A DNA stretch of 64,000 nt from Torreya grandis (GCA_037957365.1 JARHVA010002126.1:1332501-1396500), one strand, 5' to 3'. Shown: positions 47,801-61,980, counted from the first letter of the stretch. The notes: generated from the letters alone by a model not told the origin. A program made the numbers and translations.

Positions 47801-49699
47801 ATATTTCCAAAGGTCAGGAGCATTCAAGGAGAAGCCCATGAGCCATGTTTGATAAGCTACAAGATAGGTCACTATATGTCTTTTATTATCACACATTTCA
47901 TCTTGGTACATATAAAATACATTTAGGGAGAAATAAATAAGTTTGATTATCTCTTAAAAGTATTATATATATAGGTATCATATTTATAGAGGTGTTCTTG
48001 GGACAGCACAACACTATGATCTGACTAACCCATTTTCTTGACAATCACTCCAAGGGTGAAGATCTATGATTTTATCATTTGAAAAAGAGCAACACCTTAT
48101 GTGCAAAATCTAAAGACATAATAATAAAGGTGAAATAAAACCTATAAGGCTCCACTTGGTAACATCTAAATCCATTTATTATTTTATATAAGATACTTAT
48201 GACAAGATTAGATTCCTACGTTAATGTAACTATCTAGATCTGATGCAAGCATTTGTGTCCATAGAGAATATTTTCAGAATTTGATGACTATTAAAGGATC
48301 ACCTTCCAGTCCACTTCCAACTTATTCCATATCAAACATGTATGTAAACAGTGAACCAAGTATCATTTATTTATAATTAATTTCAATATCTATCAATAGT
48401 TTTAATTTACTATTTTTAGACATATTAGTTGTATTTACCTAATCATTAGATTAGTTCACCATATTTGAGTAAAAGCTAATATAATCCCCTTAACCATAGT
48501 TACCACAGATATCTAAATTTAGGGTTAAAAGTCTTGTGAACCCATGAATTGATTGAACCTTACCAAAACCTAGATTTACCATAGGGTTTCAACCTTATTT
48601 TTCATAATTTCATTTTTTACCCTAGGGTTTCAGTTTTTATTTTTGTGTTCCCCTTAATCTTGGTACAAAAATTAGAATTTAGTTACCTTTTTCCCTAGGA
48701 ATTCACCCTTACTTTTTTCTTAGGGTTTTGAGTTCATACACTTTTGATTGATTTTCCTTGATTGACTCATTTTAGTTTCATAATGGATCTATTTTAAAAT
48801 TACTCATAGGTTTTTAGTACATTTTTTGATATAAACGAAAATCTCTTTGTTTTCCAAAATTTTGTACTAATTTTGTGAATTTTGTATTTTACTATTTTTA
48901 GTAAGTTTAGACCTACATGTCATACACTATAATTTTGTTTCCCTATTTTTTATATTAATCTTATTTTTTTTTTAATAAGAAACCTATTTCATATTCGAAA
49001 AATTATCATCCTATCACTTTATGTTGTTTTCTCTTCATTTGGCACATTGTAACAACCCTGACCTTTGGTCTTCAAAATCTAGTTGACCTAGGGTTTCCTA
49101 ATTTACTATTTTTATGAATTTTGTTCAATGATTTCAAATTATTCAAAATTTAAAAATCATATTTTATTATCCTAAAATTATGATAAATATGGATACATTT
49201 ATTGAGAACTTTTATTTCCAATATCTCATTGTATTCATTTCTTGTTGTCATATTTAAATTGTTATAAATTTGAAAACAACCAAATCAAATACTAATCCTA
49301 ATCTTTTTGTAATACTATTGAGCCTCTTCCTCATATCCTTATATAGGGTGATAGATACCATCCCTCTAACTAAATCCATGTTATCACTCCAAGTGGTAAA
49401 GTAGATGGTGTATTTATAAATATTCAATCCAAGGTACCCAAGGTTTGTGATTGTGAAGCCCTAAAATATCAAGTCATCCTTATGATCAAGTCAATAGAAG
49501 ACTTGAAATATAATTTTATTTCTAAGATCACATAATTGGAAAATTATATTACATACCTAAAATTTCCAAAATATGATAGTGTTAACCATGTGTTTGCATC
49601 TTCCTATATCAATGTTATACCCAACATGGTTTTGTAATGAAATGGAAAGCTACAACACAATACATCTAAAATAATTGATTCAAATATTATGAAAAAGGT
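44809..49699. other. Gene-free AT-rich stretch
   Basis: No gene or element recognised. It contains a T14 run near 45137 and several TAGGGTTT-type boxes between 48514 and 49095. TGTAACAACCCTGACC at 49047 resembles the start of some plant gypsy LTRs, but no partner is visible. Confidence 0.5.
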
Positions 49700-49960
49700 T
49701 ACTAAGAGTTCAAGTTAAATTCTCATATAAATGCTTCAAAATAAATTGATCAAACTAACACCTCCTCTACATCCTATACAAAGATTAAGATACTATTATA
49801 CATATCATAGAATACATGGGCATAATATAGTTTATCATTTTGCATTGAAAAACAAAATACAAATGATAAATGATAGTGGTGATCATATCATTGATACATT
49901 TATAAAAAAACTCACTCACATTATGAGTACCTCTCCAAAAGCACAAGTACAAAAATAACA
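49700..49960 (+). pseudogene. Gypsy Gag fragment G
   Basis: The open stretch 49731-49958 reads NKLIKLTPPLHPIQ, then YYYTYHRIHGHNIVYHFALK and NKIQMINDSG. It matches the Tat-type knuckle module (L..GLI.LPPP.P, then YCKYH...GH.T..C..LK..IQDLIDSG) found also in C and F, with the cysteines changed to Tyr. Only this fragment is recognisable; decayed related sequence may continue to about 50700. Confidence 0.6.
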
Positions 49961-51257
49961 AATATGGGCACAAAAGGATATTTTTGATAAACATTTGTTG
50001 AATATGAAATAGTTAGATTAATAAAATAAGATAAATTTACCTCTATGTAATGTTACTCAGCTTTCAAAATAATATTATTTTGAAGAAAAATATCTACAAC
50101 ACTTTTGGTTATAAGGGTCAAGGATTAGGAAAACCTACACAATGAATCACTTGTCGTATCTCTACATCTGATCATAATGATCAATAAGGCTTGGAATATC
50201 GTGGCAATACTAATCTAAATCATTCAAAGATACATTTTGTCAATGTAAAAGAGAAAGAAACTACAACAAAGAACAACTAAAATAATAAATCACAAATAGA
50301 AAAGGTAACATAAAAAAAAAGAGTAATGAGCACATCAAATATTTAAGAGTATTTATTACAAAAGAGGTTAAAAATGATGAGACACCTAAAAAATATGGAT
50401 ATAAAGGATGAAACTATATGATTTTATTAAAATCATGCCAAATTCACTACTCATATAGATGGTATGGATGAAAAAATCACCAAACTATGTTCTTATCTAC
50501 TTGGTAACTTACAACATTATTTATTCATACTTAAAATAACTAGTACCTATCGATTGAATCCATCACTTAAAATGGGAAACCAAATGTAGATAAATGAAAA
50601 CCAAAGATACCAAGTAAAAACTTACCAAATGAGCATGATATACTTTTTGATTATATTATGCATACATATGGCACATCTCATTTAGGAAAGGTTATACATC
50701 TTATTCTCCTCACTAATTCTCATCCTCATCTTGAGATTATTGGATAGATTGTACATCTTAAAATAATCTATAACAACTAAACACAATCATATTATTGGTA
50801 CATAAAATAAACTATAGAGAATAAAATTATGGGTTCAAAAAACCCTAATCATTCTATTAACTCTTTCATATCATATAATCAATTATGATACATATGCATA
50901 ACATCATAAAGCATCCATTATTATATATTACATCTATACATGCCCCTTAATAGTACCACCAGTTTGATATAACATATTCATAGTCTAGAGCACTTATCGA
51001 TGAGTCGATGAGAAAACCTTAGATTGGAAAATTTGATAGAGTTTGAATTATCCTAAAAATTAAAAATTCAAAACAAATATTGAATAAAACATGAAAACAT
51101 TCATAAAAATTCAAAATGTCAAAAGTTTTTAGCATGTTTCTATTTGTATTATTTCATATACATATGTTATTTTATCCATGTTAATGTCTAACATATCATT
51201 ATTTCCTTCCATATGTTTCATGATTTATTTGAGTGTGATACATGAATACCTAGATAC
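49961..51257. other. Gene-free stretch between G and F
   Basis: No secure domain. Possibly decayed gypsy sequence continuing from G. Confidence 0.4.
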
Positions 51258-52306
51258 TTTAGACACCCCTTTTGGGCCACAACTATGTTCCAACCCAACT
51301 TCAGATTTGTTTCTACCAAACAGTGCAAATTAAGCTTAGGAATCAATGAATGAACCAATTTCATCTACACATACAACATTAGTACCTAGAATCATGTTGA
51401 GGCATCCTATTTTGGGTATTATCCTATATGAAACAATAAAATCTCATAGATTCATCTCCAATAAAGTTGTGAGCTAGAAAATAGATAGATTGGCCCTTCA
51501 ACCCATAAAGCGGGGCACTTAAATAATTCCTAAAATGCAAAAATTCTAAGTAGACTGAATTAAATAATAAAATAAAATTAAATGTTTAAGTGAAATTTAC
51601 ATGTGAAATAGGTGAATATTAATTTTTTTAAAGGAAATTCTAATAAAATTGAGGTCATGATGATGTCATCATCCTCAAAGTCAAGGAATTGAAAATATCT
51701 CCATTAAAGGTTTAAATTCAGAAATGGAGAGCCATGATTAATAAATGGGATCCTTATCCAAAATATTAATTTTTTTTCCCCTCCTTAACTCAAATATGGT
51801 TAAAACTAAACCTTACTATGGTTAAAGATAACTTGTCTACACTTGGGTTAGAGTTAAATGGAAAACCTATAAATAGAACTACCAAGGTCCTTCTAAAAAG
51901 AGTTTTTTGTGTAATGTTATAATTTTAATTTTTTTGAGATGTTATAATGTTCAATTATTGAGAGAAAAAGATTTATTGTAGTGTTAAAATTCAAAATTAT
52001 TGATAGATTACTACATCTTATGAAAGCCAAGCCAAACATTGCCAAGGTGATAGGAGAAATGATGCAAGGAGCACCATTATCAAAGACTCTTTGAGCACAT
52101 GATTGAGTACATTAATCTAAGGAAAACATGAAATTATTTCTCACAAATATGGTAAATAATACTTGTTTTATTTTTTAGTGTTAGTTACTTGCATTTTTCT
52201 TACTCTTTGAGTGGCTAGGCTTGAGGTGTTAGATTCTTTGTGTGTTTTTATTGAGGTTTATCATACTAAAACTTGACTAAATCCCCTCTTAGATTCCTAT
52301 CTCACA
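51258..52306 (+). repeat. 5' LTR of element F (left edge tentative)
   Basis: The right end CTCACA (52306) is three bases before the primer-binding site. The left edge is placed at TTTAGACACCCC because element C's LTR starts TGTAGACACC; this is inference. A TATA box lies at 51868. Confidence 0.55.
51868..51876 (+). promoter_or_regulatory. TATA box in F LTR
   Basis: TATAAATAG, about 440 bp before the LTR end, in the usual promoter position. Confidence 0.55.
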
Positions 52307-52309
52307 TAA

Positions 52310-52328
52310 TGGCACACCCAATGGGACC
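52310..52328 (+). other. Primer-binding site of element F
   Basis: TGGCACACCCAATGGGACC. It matches that of element C except for two G-to-A changes. Confidence 0.8.
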
Positions 52329-54245
52329 ATGAACACCACATAAATAATGAGATCATCTTTGGACATCCATGGAGCTAAGAAGTATTCATTTTAGACCTTG
52401 TTTCTTGTTGTTTATATAACTTTTCCATGTTTCACCTTTGACTATGAAACTACAAATTCATTCCTATGAAACTATGAATTCGACAATAAAATATTGAAAT
52501 CATTGAGAGAAACCAATAAATTATCCTTATTTGAACTTAGATCTATGAAACTATGAATTATAGACCAAAAATTATGAAATCATCAAGGCAAATTGTGAAT
52601 TTGTCCTACAAGAACCATGTCCTTTCCTTTGTTTTTTGGTTAATTTTGGAATTTTAAAAAAATTATGAAATCATATTTTTCACTTGATAAATAATTATTA
52701 CAAGTTGTGAAATTTTCATATTGGGCTGAGAAATCATTAGTCTAACTATGAAATCACTAGCAAATAGCAAAATCACAACCTCTATTTTCTATTTTTCTAC
52801 AAGTTTTTCCCACAATTGTAAAATTGGTGAGGAGAAGTTAGAAATCATTAACATATTGGTGTAAACTTTTTTAGATGCTACGTAAACCCATGTTAGTTTT
52901 AGGGATATGATGAGCCATTAGTGCTTTTTTATTTTTTTTAAATTTACATGTGTGTTTTAATACTAAGTTTATTTATTTGTTTAAAAATTGAAATGAGTCA
53001 TAACCATCATGTGTTTTCATCACACTTTAGCCTAAATAGGTGTTATTCTTCCCATTTTGTGTCACACTTTTATGTTAGACATTTTATCCCAAAAACATGT
53101 GTGTCACTTGTTTAAACAGGGCATTTTTACACTGTGTATTTCATTCCAAACATTTGCCTTCTATTTTTGAATCCAAAACCATTGTAATATCATTTTATTT
53201 AAGGAGTTCCATTACACTTCTCATGTTAATCCAAAAAAATTTCCTTGTTTCAAATCAAGTTCAAAAGTGTGTGTACCTTTGGTATAAAAATGGTGTTGTT
53301 ATATTGTCCATTTGGGTCTAGGAAGTTCTCCATTTGAAAAATCAAAGTCTTTTAAACCAAGTTCATAATTTATCTTATGAAGTTTAGATTTAAAATGTAT
53401 TAGTATACACCTAGGTCTTGCTTAATTTTAGATCAGGGGTTTACCTCTTACCTTTAAATTATGTAACTTGGACTAATTCCATGCTTGATTTAAATACCTT
53501 GTTGCCTAAATCTAGGAAGTAGTTTATTTAGGTGTGCCTTGATTAATTTTTTTTCCTTTAACTAAGGTAAAAACTCCTTTTTTAAGTATAAATATAAGCT
53601 TAGTTATTTTAGATTGGATCCTTGCTTATCCCTTGGGCTTGAATGCTTTACTCATCATTATTATTTTGATTACTTGAGATTGACTTTCCCAATTAGTTAT
53701 AGGCATGTTCTTAGGATGAATTATTTATACAAAGGTTAAGTTTTTTTAAAAATACATATGCTAAGATTAAGTCAAAGTGTTTTTAATTATTTTCCTTAGA
53801 GTTATATTAATTACATATTTATACCTTGACGTAGTTTGTTTCAAAGTCTAGCTTTGTGCCTTTTTACCAAAGATAGCATTGCCATAATGTTTTTAGATCT
53901 CATTCATGCATTTTTAAGTCTAGATTTGTGACTTTAAACCAAGACCTAGTACTTTTAATTTTTGACCTAGATTATATTTGTTTATAACACTTTGCCATGA
54001 CTAGGATTCAAATTTGCCATTCATTTGACCTTTTGTGTGAGATACCTTAGAGTAGTGGATATATTTGAGACCAAATTTCTATTGATAGTTTTTGATATGA
54101 TGTCGATTATAGGTTAAGTTTTAACCATTTTCACCATTAGACTAAGTTTTCCTTATAGACCAAGTTTCAAGACATTTATAAGAATCGACAAATATTTATA
54201 GACCATGTTTCAAGTGTTTTGTGAACTTTAGACATTTTTATTCAT
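52329..54245 (+). other. Element F 5' leader
   Basis: Non-coding. The first part (52440-52760) is rich in degenerate CTATGAAATCA-like repeats, about 15-30 bp apart. Confidence 0.5.
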
Positions 54246-56112
54246 ATGAAATTAGTCATGTATTTGTATATGCCTTGCTATACACATAGTGGGACCATGC
54301 ATAATCCAAATTATGAAAGCATAGACATGAATGATCCCTTTGTTCACTACCCATATGTGGATGATGTAGTTTGTGAGATGAATTCATATCCCTCTTTAAT
54401 AACTCAATATGTGGAACAAGGGCAAGATTCGTTAATACAACACCTAGTTAGTATACCTCTCTATCCTAGGTAAGATAAAGAATCAACAACTTAGTACCTT
54501 GATAATGTATCATCTGCTATCAAATAAGTCTAATAATATCCTTACTACATTACCATGATAACAAGTTATGACCAATAATTATTTGATCATCACTTTCTTG
54601 AAAATAAGGATGGGGTTTTTGTTAGGGCCATATAGGTACGTGTAAAGTTTTTAGAAGACTTTCCCCATGAAAATATACCTATTATAGTTATAATACCTCA
54701 TAACATATGTCATATCAAACCCATTTAACACACCTATACTAGTTACCACCATATCCTCTTAGCAATGTAAAACTAAGATTCAAATGTTCTTTCAAATGGG
54801 AAAGGACCCATGACAGACCAATTTGTGAAAATGTATAAATCATATTAGAATTATCTTAATATAGTGTGGAATTTCAATGCTATGGCCATATTAAATACCC
54901 CACTTATAGAGTTAACTCCTTCATCAAGAGTGCCATTTGATTCATTGGGTCATACTAATAAGAGTGTGAAACCATTTTCTAAAAGTAATTTCATAGGAGA
55001 CATGTTTAATGTCCCATTAAATAAGTAAGTGACTATGGATTATACTTAGGACCATGTGCCAAATATAGTGGAGAACACGCAAGTGTATCCTAATATAAAC
55101 CAAGGTGGGTTACATGGACCAAAAAATAATTTATATCAACAAGTGCATCTTGTCAGTACTATGAGTGGTTCACCATAATAGGGGGCAGGAATGCCTAGTT
55201 CCCAACCATAGTAGGATACTCCCACTCTTCAACTAGATACTTCTTTAAGAATGTAATAGTAGGGGATAAGTAACTAGGTGCTACCCAATGTTTTACCCTA
55301 ACAAGTGGTGAGTTTTACCCCATGTCAATAGGTGATGGATAATAATCCACAACCATAAACATAGAATAATTTACCACCTCAAGAAAATTAGAACAATATG
55401 CCACCTCAATAGGTGAAAATAAATGTTTCACCACAATAGTCAAAGAATAATATACCTCAACAATCCTAAACATTGTCTAGTAAACAATATGTTCCTATTG
55501 GTTAATGATAAATTCAAAACACCTAACAAACATTCAATTCAAAATATGTGTTTATTGAACAAAGATTTGATAACATATAAAAATTACCTATTATGTAATA
55601 GTTTCCTTTTACCCAACATGTGCCACATAGTCAAATACATGGCCTTAGTCAACAAGTACCATTTATACACCTAGGTCTGATTAGTCAGCAACGAATTCCT
55701 ACTCAATCTCACTAGACACTATACCTTCTAAAAAATCACATACTTCCATCACAACCCTAATTCCCTCTGATTTAAAGCCTTATTCCAAATCCAATCTAGA
55801 ATATTTACCAATGATGCATGCAGTATCAATAGCCTAATCCCAATGTGTGGATGCATATTCTTGGTCAATTGGTCCATCAAACCAACATTACATGATACTC
55901 CATTCCTCCATTATGCCCCAATCAAGTTAATCCACATCTGATCAGCCAACCACAACCATAACCAAGTATGCCATCAATTTTTTTAGCCCAAGAACTATAA
56001 TAGTTGAAGGATGCAATTATATCCATTCAAATGAGAAATCAAACCAAGTTTAAATTGGATGACGTGTGTCATATCTATTTAACATGGAGTATCTCTAAAT
56101 ACCATTTATTTT
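54246..56112 (+). pseudogene. Element F N-terminal Gag region, Pro/Gln-rich
   Basis: The open stretch 54246-54473 (best start probably MHNPNYESIDMNDP) is followed to about 56060 by a Pro/Gln/Asn-rich segment with phrases such as NNLPPQEN, NNMPPQ and KINVSPQ, broken by many TAG and TAA codons exactly where Gln would continue the pattern. It sits before the Gag core in the element, so it is probably an N-terminal Gag extension or a separate leader protein. No function can be assigned. Confidence 0.5.
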
Positions 56113-56640
56113 AGGTTATGAGCCATCAAAATTTGGCAAATACAAGGGTAAAGGAGACACTAGGGATCATATTAAAGAGGTTTTTATCACTTGCCAACTA
56201 GTCACATATAGGGATATCTACTTTCTTCTTTTTCCTTGAAGTCTAGCTAGACAAGATTTGGAGTGGCTTGTTAAATTGATGAAGAAGTCGATATCTAAAT
56301 TTGATAATATTTAGGATAAATTTTTAGAACATTTATCCTAAAATATCTATCATGAGATTTACTTAGCTGATTTGAGTCAAGCTAAGAAAAAAATTTGGTG
56401 AGAGCTTTACAATTTACTCGTAACAATGGAGAGTGTTTGATAGTCTTTTCACCCATAATTTTCCATATAAACAATTGGAGAATATTACAAAATGGTGGAA
56501 AATTGGCTTGAAAGTCTTAAAAACTTTGACATTTTGATCTAAATGCTTGTCCCATTATTAGTAAAGTAAGAAAAATAAGTAAAGGATAGGCCAATCATTT
56601 AGCTCAAAATTTCAAAGTCTTTAAGACCTTCAACAAAGTT
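56113..56640 (+). pseudogene. Element F Gag core
   Basis: EPSKFGKYKGKGDTRDHIKE, then LLFP, DLEWLVKLMKKSISKFDNI and KFLEHLS match the gypsy Gag core (KF..Y.G..DP..HI, LFP.SL...A..W...L...SI..W..L...F...F). It has several stops and frameshifts. The capsid-forming region is thus present but dead. Confidence 0.8.
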
Positions 56641-57159
56641 TTCCACCATTTCATAATTTTTTGATGTATAGTTATGAATCAACCAATTGGCAAATATGCT
56701 TACTAAAATTTTACATAATAAAATATTTTATCACTTGGAGCTTTAGTGTGCTCCCAAATTCAAGGAGATCATTGAGAAAGGTATACATCTTGAAAATTCC
56801 TTCATTAATAAAGGGATTATTAAATTGTCTTCTTCAAACAAAAACTAGAGCTAAAACCAAAATTTAGTCCCAATTTAGAGCCCTAACCTAGTCCAAACAC
56901 AAGCATTTGCACTCATTCAGGATAATAATTATGAAAAACATAATATGTATAACCATAATAATAATGTTGTTGGTAATGGAGTCACTAAGTCACATCATGT
57001 TTAAATGGTGAAAAAACTATCTTCTTAGCATCTAAAAATTACTCCACAAATGTAGCCTATTTAGTAAATGCAATATATGTCTCAACCCTGACCAAATCCT
57101 TAAATGATATAGCCACCACCTTTGTAAACACCTCCTCCAAAAAGAAGACCTACTCTTAG

Positions 57160-57400
57160 AGTCTTTACTGACATTGGTGAGCCTATTAAAGTAGTGTTTC
57201 ACAAATTAGCCATGACTAATATGATTATTTGGCCAATTCCAAAAAACATTCCTTAAGGAGTACTTATCCAAATTCATATAAAGAGCATGAGTTCTGTGAA
57301 TACCATCATTTTTATGGACATTATATATGTATTTGTGTATAGATGAAGAACATCATTGAGAATATGTTGGAAAATAGAGACATATAGCTAGATAATAGAG
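57160..57400 (+). pseudogene. Element F Gag knuckle module
   Basis: IGEPIKVVFHKLAMTNMIIW, then FCEYHHFYGHYICIC and MKNIIENMLENRDI. It has the same module plan as in C and G: a short hydrophobic and Pro segment, a C/H knuckle (C..YH...GH....C) and a helix ending in a DKG-like turn. Confidence 0.75.
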
Positions 57401-58267
57401 CATCTAATTCTAATCAAAACCTAGGTAATAACCAAAATCCTTTTTTAAAACATAACAATACCAATAATCATCAACAATAATAAAGACCTCATCCACAATA
57501 ATAGTAATAGCAATATAAAAATTAGTAGCAATAACATCAACTAAAAAGTAGATGGAACCAAGGTCAGAATGACCCCACTAACCAATAATCCTATCACATG
57601 ACTACAATAAAGTTGTATTCCATATTATGGGTGGTCATGTGTCTATCATGACCATCAATCCTAAACTAAATATAAATAGACCAAGACCATTACTTAATGA
57701 TGTCCATCATCACACCAATGTCATTAATCCTTCTTTGACTTGTGATTGTAACTGGGTGTAATAAAAATGAAGGATTACCATCTTAGGTCCTTATGTTCGT
57801 AAACCTTCATTGAATATTGAGTACAACCAATCCCACTAAAAATTAGGAATTACCCTCTCTAGCCTATCTCCATCAACTTCTAGTTATGATGTTCTTTTAC
57901 CCAATCCATATTGTGCAATCTCAATGTGGTAGTCTAAAGTCACCATACTAGGCCCATAACCCCTAACAATGAGCCAATCCAACCCACTATACTAGTTAAT
58001 ATTAATCTAATTACCACTATTAAGGAAAAATGTATGATATTATGGAACAACTCCAAAATACACCTACACAAATTCATATTTTAAATTTATTGCATACATC
58101 TACCATCCAAAAGAATATCCTTATTGAAATCCTAGGTTAGTCCCAAGTTCCTAATGACATTATGTCAAACAAATTTCAAGCTTTGGTTGGATACCTAGCC
58201 CTAGTTCAATAATTGACCTTTGACCAAAGTGATATGACATCTCTTACCTATATCCATAATAACCCAT

Positions 58268-58560
58268 TATACATCTAAATTTTTATAACATGACATAAAT
58301 TTAAATGTGTCCTTATAGATAATGGATCAGGCCTAAATATTATGTCTCTAAAGTTAATCAAGAATCTAGAATATACAATAGTTGACCTTCAACCATAGAC
58401 TATTAATATCAAGGGCTATGTATGAAGACTGGGAATCATAAGGAACCATTAGTTTTCCAATGATTTTTGGGTCTTTGACTCATGACACACTTTGCCATGT
58501 GTTAGACCTAGGTTTATCATACAATTTAATTTTGGGTAAACCATGGATACATAAAATTTG
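58268..58560 (+). pseudogene. Element F aspartic protease
   Basis: FKCVLIDNGSGLNIMSLKLI holds the active site D-N-G-S, as in the VLIDNGSSLN form of plant gypsy elements. LSYNLILGKPWI-like text near 58510-58550 is the end of the domain (LILGRPW). Frameshifts lie between the two parts. Confidence 0.8.
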
Positions 58561-60099
58561 TGAAATACCTTAAACCTTACACTATTGTATCATGTTTCCT
58601 CACTCTAGGATGGATTTAATTATCCATATATATTTATAGACATATGAACACTGCAAGCATGTGGAGGCCAAATGTGAAATCTATAATTACCATTATGGTT
58701 TGTACCCAACAATAAAGAAGGATAAAGATAAGGAGATACTTGTGGAGTTGTGAGATACCAATTTCATAGACCTTGATAGCCTTGTCTCAAATTAACATAC
58801 ACCTCTTATTGAAACTTATAATCACTTTACCATTTTAGATAATGGCCCAAGATATTATTTTTCCTATGATACCTTCCATATAGCCAAGTTTCCAAAAAAT
58901 CCCAAGTCCTATGGAAGGCCTAAATCTAAGCTAATTTTTATCGAATGGTGACAAAAGGGAAAAGGAAAATTTCACATCTCTATTATTTTCACACTAGTCA
59001 CAAGCCAAGAGCATGACTCACTTTCCAATGATATTTTTAGTTATACAATTAAAAATTAGTTGATTGCTATACAAGTACAAAGTATCCCATCCCTAAAAAG
59101 ATTATCAATAACAAAGCTTATAAAGGTAGATTCCTAGGGGTAAATCAATAGGGTACCATTGAGCCATTTCTATGACAAAATATAAAGTAACTCATGGTAT
59201 TTTATTTAAACCACCTTAGGATGACCCCACATATCTTATTCATGTTTCTACACCAATGACTAGTGATGATGATGTCGATAGAGAAGTAGAGTCTAATCAT
59301 AATATTTATGAATAACTATCTAGTACCAACTAATTCAACCCATATACCATCTATACCATCATAATAGTAAGCTAACATTCCCCACTTAACTTTATCATCC
59401 TCAACTCGTAGATTTGGGACCAGCAAGAATCCATAGTTCCTTTAGACGAGTTTGATAATGATGATTCCTTTTGTGATTTTTTGGTCTTGATAGATAATAT
59501 TCCTTTGGGAGACCATAAACAAGGGTTATCTATCTAATTATATCCTACTACCTATTTTTGAGAGTGGGTAACTCCCTTAACTAAAAGTAAAAGATTAAAC
59601 ATTGAGTTCCTAAAGTGAAAACCTCTTTGAGGTGATTTTAGACAAAGGTAAAAGTAAATAAAAAATCTAGTCACTTGGTGAAAACATGTTTTAGGTATCA
59701 CTAGATTAGGATGTTCACCCTTCTTTGAATGAAGCTCAAAATACCACCAATAATGAGCTTGATTTTGGGTTTGATATCAGTACAAAGGAACAATGTGCCC
59801 TTGATCAAATTGTTTGAGAATATCTTGTAGTGTTTATTACATGTCCCTTACCACCATTAGGAGATCTAGACTCATCTTGTTTTGGGGAGCTTGAAGAACT
59901 AGTTTGACTAGAGGACTTTACCATTACTAGCCAATTTACATATTTTTGTAACTATTCTAGAAGATGGATCGACTTTCCTCATAGAGGATACTACATAAGT
60001 CAACATTGGGACTCCAAAAGACCCAAAGTGGATCAAATTATGTGACTCCTTTGAGAGTGAATGTGGAGTTCTTAAAACCATTTGGAGGGAGTTTTTAAA

Positions 60100-60900
60100 C
60101 ATATTTGCATGGGCCTATTTGGACATGCTAGATTTGGACCCTACCTTGGTTGTACACTATCTCATTATACATCCTGATGCCAAACCCATTAAGTTGAAAA
60201 TATGTAAAATGTATCGTCATATTTTTGTGTTGGTCAAGAAAGACTTGGAAAAACTCTTAGAAATAAGATGTATTAGGTTGATCGACTATTTAGAGTGTAT
60301 TTATAATATTGTGCCTATGAGTAAAAATACAAAATTTATTAGACTCTACACTAATTTTTGAGACATCAACAAGGCTTACCTGAAGGATGATTTTCCTTTG
60401 TTAAATATCAACATGATAGTTGACTCCACAACTAGGTATTAAATGCTTTCCCTCATGGATATATTTTTAGGATAGAACAAGATCAATATTTCACCATAGG
60501 ACCAACACAAAATAATGTTCACCACTCTTTTCAAAATGTTTTGTTATTAGGTCATGTCATTCATCCTCAATAATGTTAGGGAAACATACCATAGGGATAT
60601 GACTATTATATTTCTTGATATTATACATGATATTGTTGAATACTATGTCGAAAACATATTAATTAAATCTAAGACCCATGTTCATCTTCCATCCATACTA
60701 CAAAAAATATTTGAAAGGATTCGTGACTACAAGTTTGACTTAATCCCAATAAGTGTATCTTTAACGTTAATTTAGGAAAATTGTCAAGATTTATTATCTC
60801 TCATCGAGGCCCTAAAGTTTATCTTTCCAAGGTTCAAGACATTATCAAGATGTCACCACCTTCCACTTTGAAGCAACTCTATAATTTGTAAGGAAAAATC
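60100..60900 (+). pseudogene. Element F reverse transcriptase
   Basis: The open stretch 60119-60361 covers the N-terminal part (HPDAKPIKLKICKMYRH, VKKDLEKLLEIRCIRLIDY). DINKAYLKDDFPLLNINMIV, LMDIF (catalytic Asp present) and MFTTLFKMFCY follow in other frames. The stretch 60554-60775 has MTIIFLDIIHDIVEYYVEN, where YVEN replaces the catalytic YVDD (60641-60661), then KTHVHLPSILQKIFERIRDY. ISHRGPKVYLSKVQDIIKM closes the domain. The gypsy order is complete but inactive. Confidence 0.88.
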
Positions 60901-60999
60901 TAGTCTATTAGATGCTTCATTTCATAGTTAGCTGATAAATACCATATTTTCACTCACTTATTTAAGAAATTTATTACATTTCTATGGATGAATAATGTC

Positions 61000-61300
61000 A
61001 AAAAGCCTTTGAGCACCTAAATGAATAATTATCCACTATACCTATTATGTTACACCAATGTTGGGAAGGCCATTTCTACTTGACCTATCTGCAACTGATA
61101 ATGACCTGAGGACACTTTTATCCCAACATGATTAACATGGGAAAGAACATGCAATATACTATCTAAGCCATACATTGGTAATAAATGAACATAACTATAT
61201 ACTAATTGGAAAATCTTGTTTAGTTATGGTTTTTGCATCATAAAAGATGTCATTATATAATCAACAACAAGACCATAGTCATTTCCAAAGTATATCCACT
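61000..61300 (+). pseudogene. Element F RNase H (gypsy type)
   Basis: DLSATDNDLRTLLSQHD, then GKEHAIYYLSHTLVINEHNY and CLVMVFAS match the thumb and RNase H domain of gypsy elements (YISATDHALGALLAQ.., AIYYISRTL...E.NY..IEK.CLA.VFA). The first catalytic Asp seems present; the other acids cannot be placed. Confidence 0.75.
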
Positions 61301-61489
61301 ATAAAAAACAACTTTATAGGGCCACATGGCTAAGTGGATCATGCTTATGAGAGAGTTTTAGATTGAATATTTTAATCAAAATTCCATTAAGGGATAAGTA
61401 CTTGCAGATCAACTTGTTGAATTTCCCATTCTAGATACTTAACCACTTACTTTTTCATTCCCAAACAAATACATCATGACTATCATAGA

Positions 61490-61980
61490 AATACCTCCTA
61501 AGGATCAGCAATGGAAGTTGTATTTTTATGGGTTATTCACATATCATGGATCATGATTAGGATTTTTATTTATCACACTATAGGGGGATGCCATTCTCAA
61601 ATCATTCCATGTTATCTTTCCTTGTACCAATAACATGGTTGAATATGAAGCACTCATTTTAGGGTTTCATCTAGCATTACAATGAAATATTTAACATTTA
61701 ATGGTTCATAGAGATTCTTAAATTATTATTAATTAGGCTACATATCGCTTTTATACCAAAGATGATAATATAGTACCATATAAGGCCATGGTGGACATTC
61801 TTAAGAAATAAATTTGTCACATTTAGTTTTAACACATACCTCATGCCAATAATAAGAAAATAGATGCCATGGTTACCATTGGTTCTTTGATCCATTTCAT
61901 AAATAAGGCAATAAACTATCAGTTCCTCATTGAACATCTTATAATTTATGATCATGAACCCTCAACCATTATAATGATGT
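61490..61980 (+). pseudogene. Element F second RNase H (archaeal-like, Tat type)
   Basis: QWKLYFYGLFTYHGS, then NNMVEYEALILGFHLAL and LMVHRDS, with HIPHANNKKIDAMVTIGSLI at the end. These match the second RNase H known from Tat-lineage elements (W.LYFDGS...GSG.G, FPCTNNMAEYEALI.GL..A, GDSQLII, H.PR..N..ADALA). Catalytic Asp 1 is Tyr (YFYG for YFDG), the Glu of VEYEAL remains, and GDS reads RDS. Confidence 0.8.
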
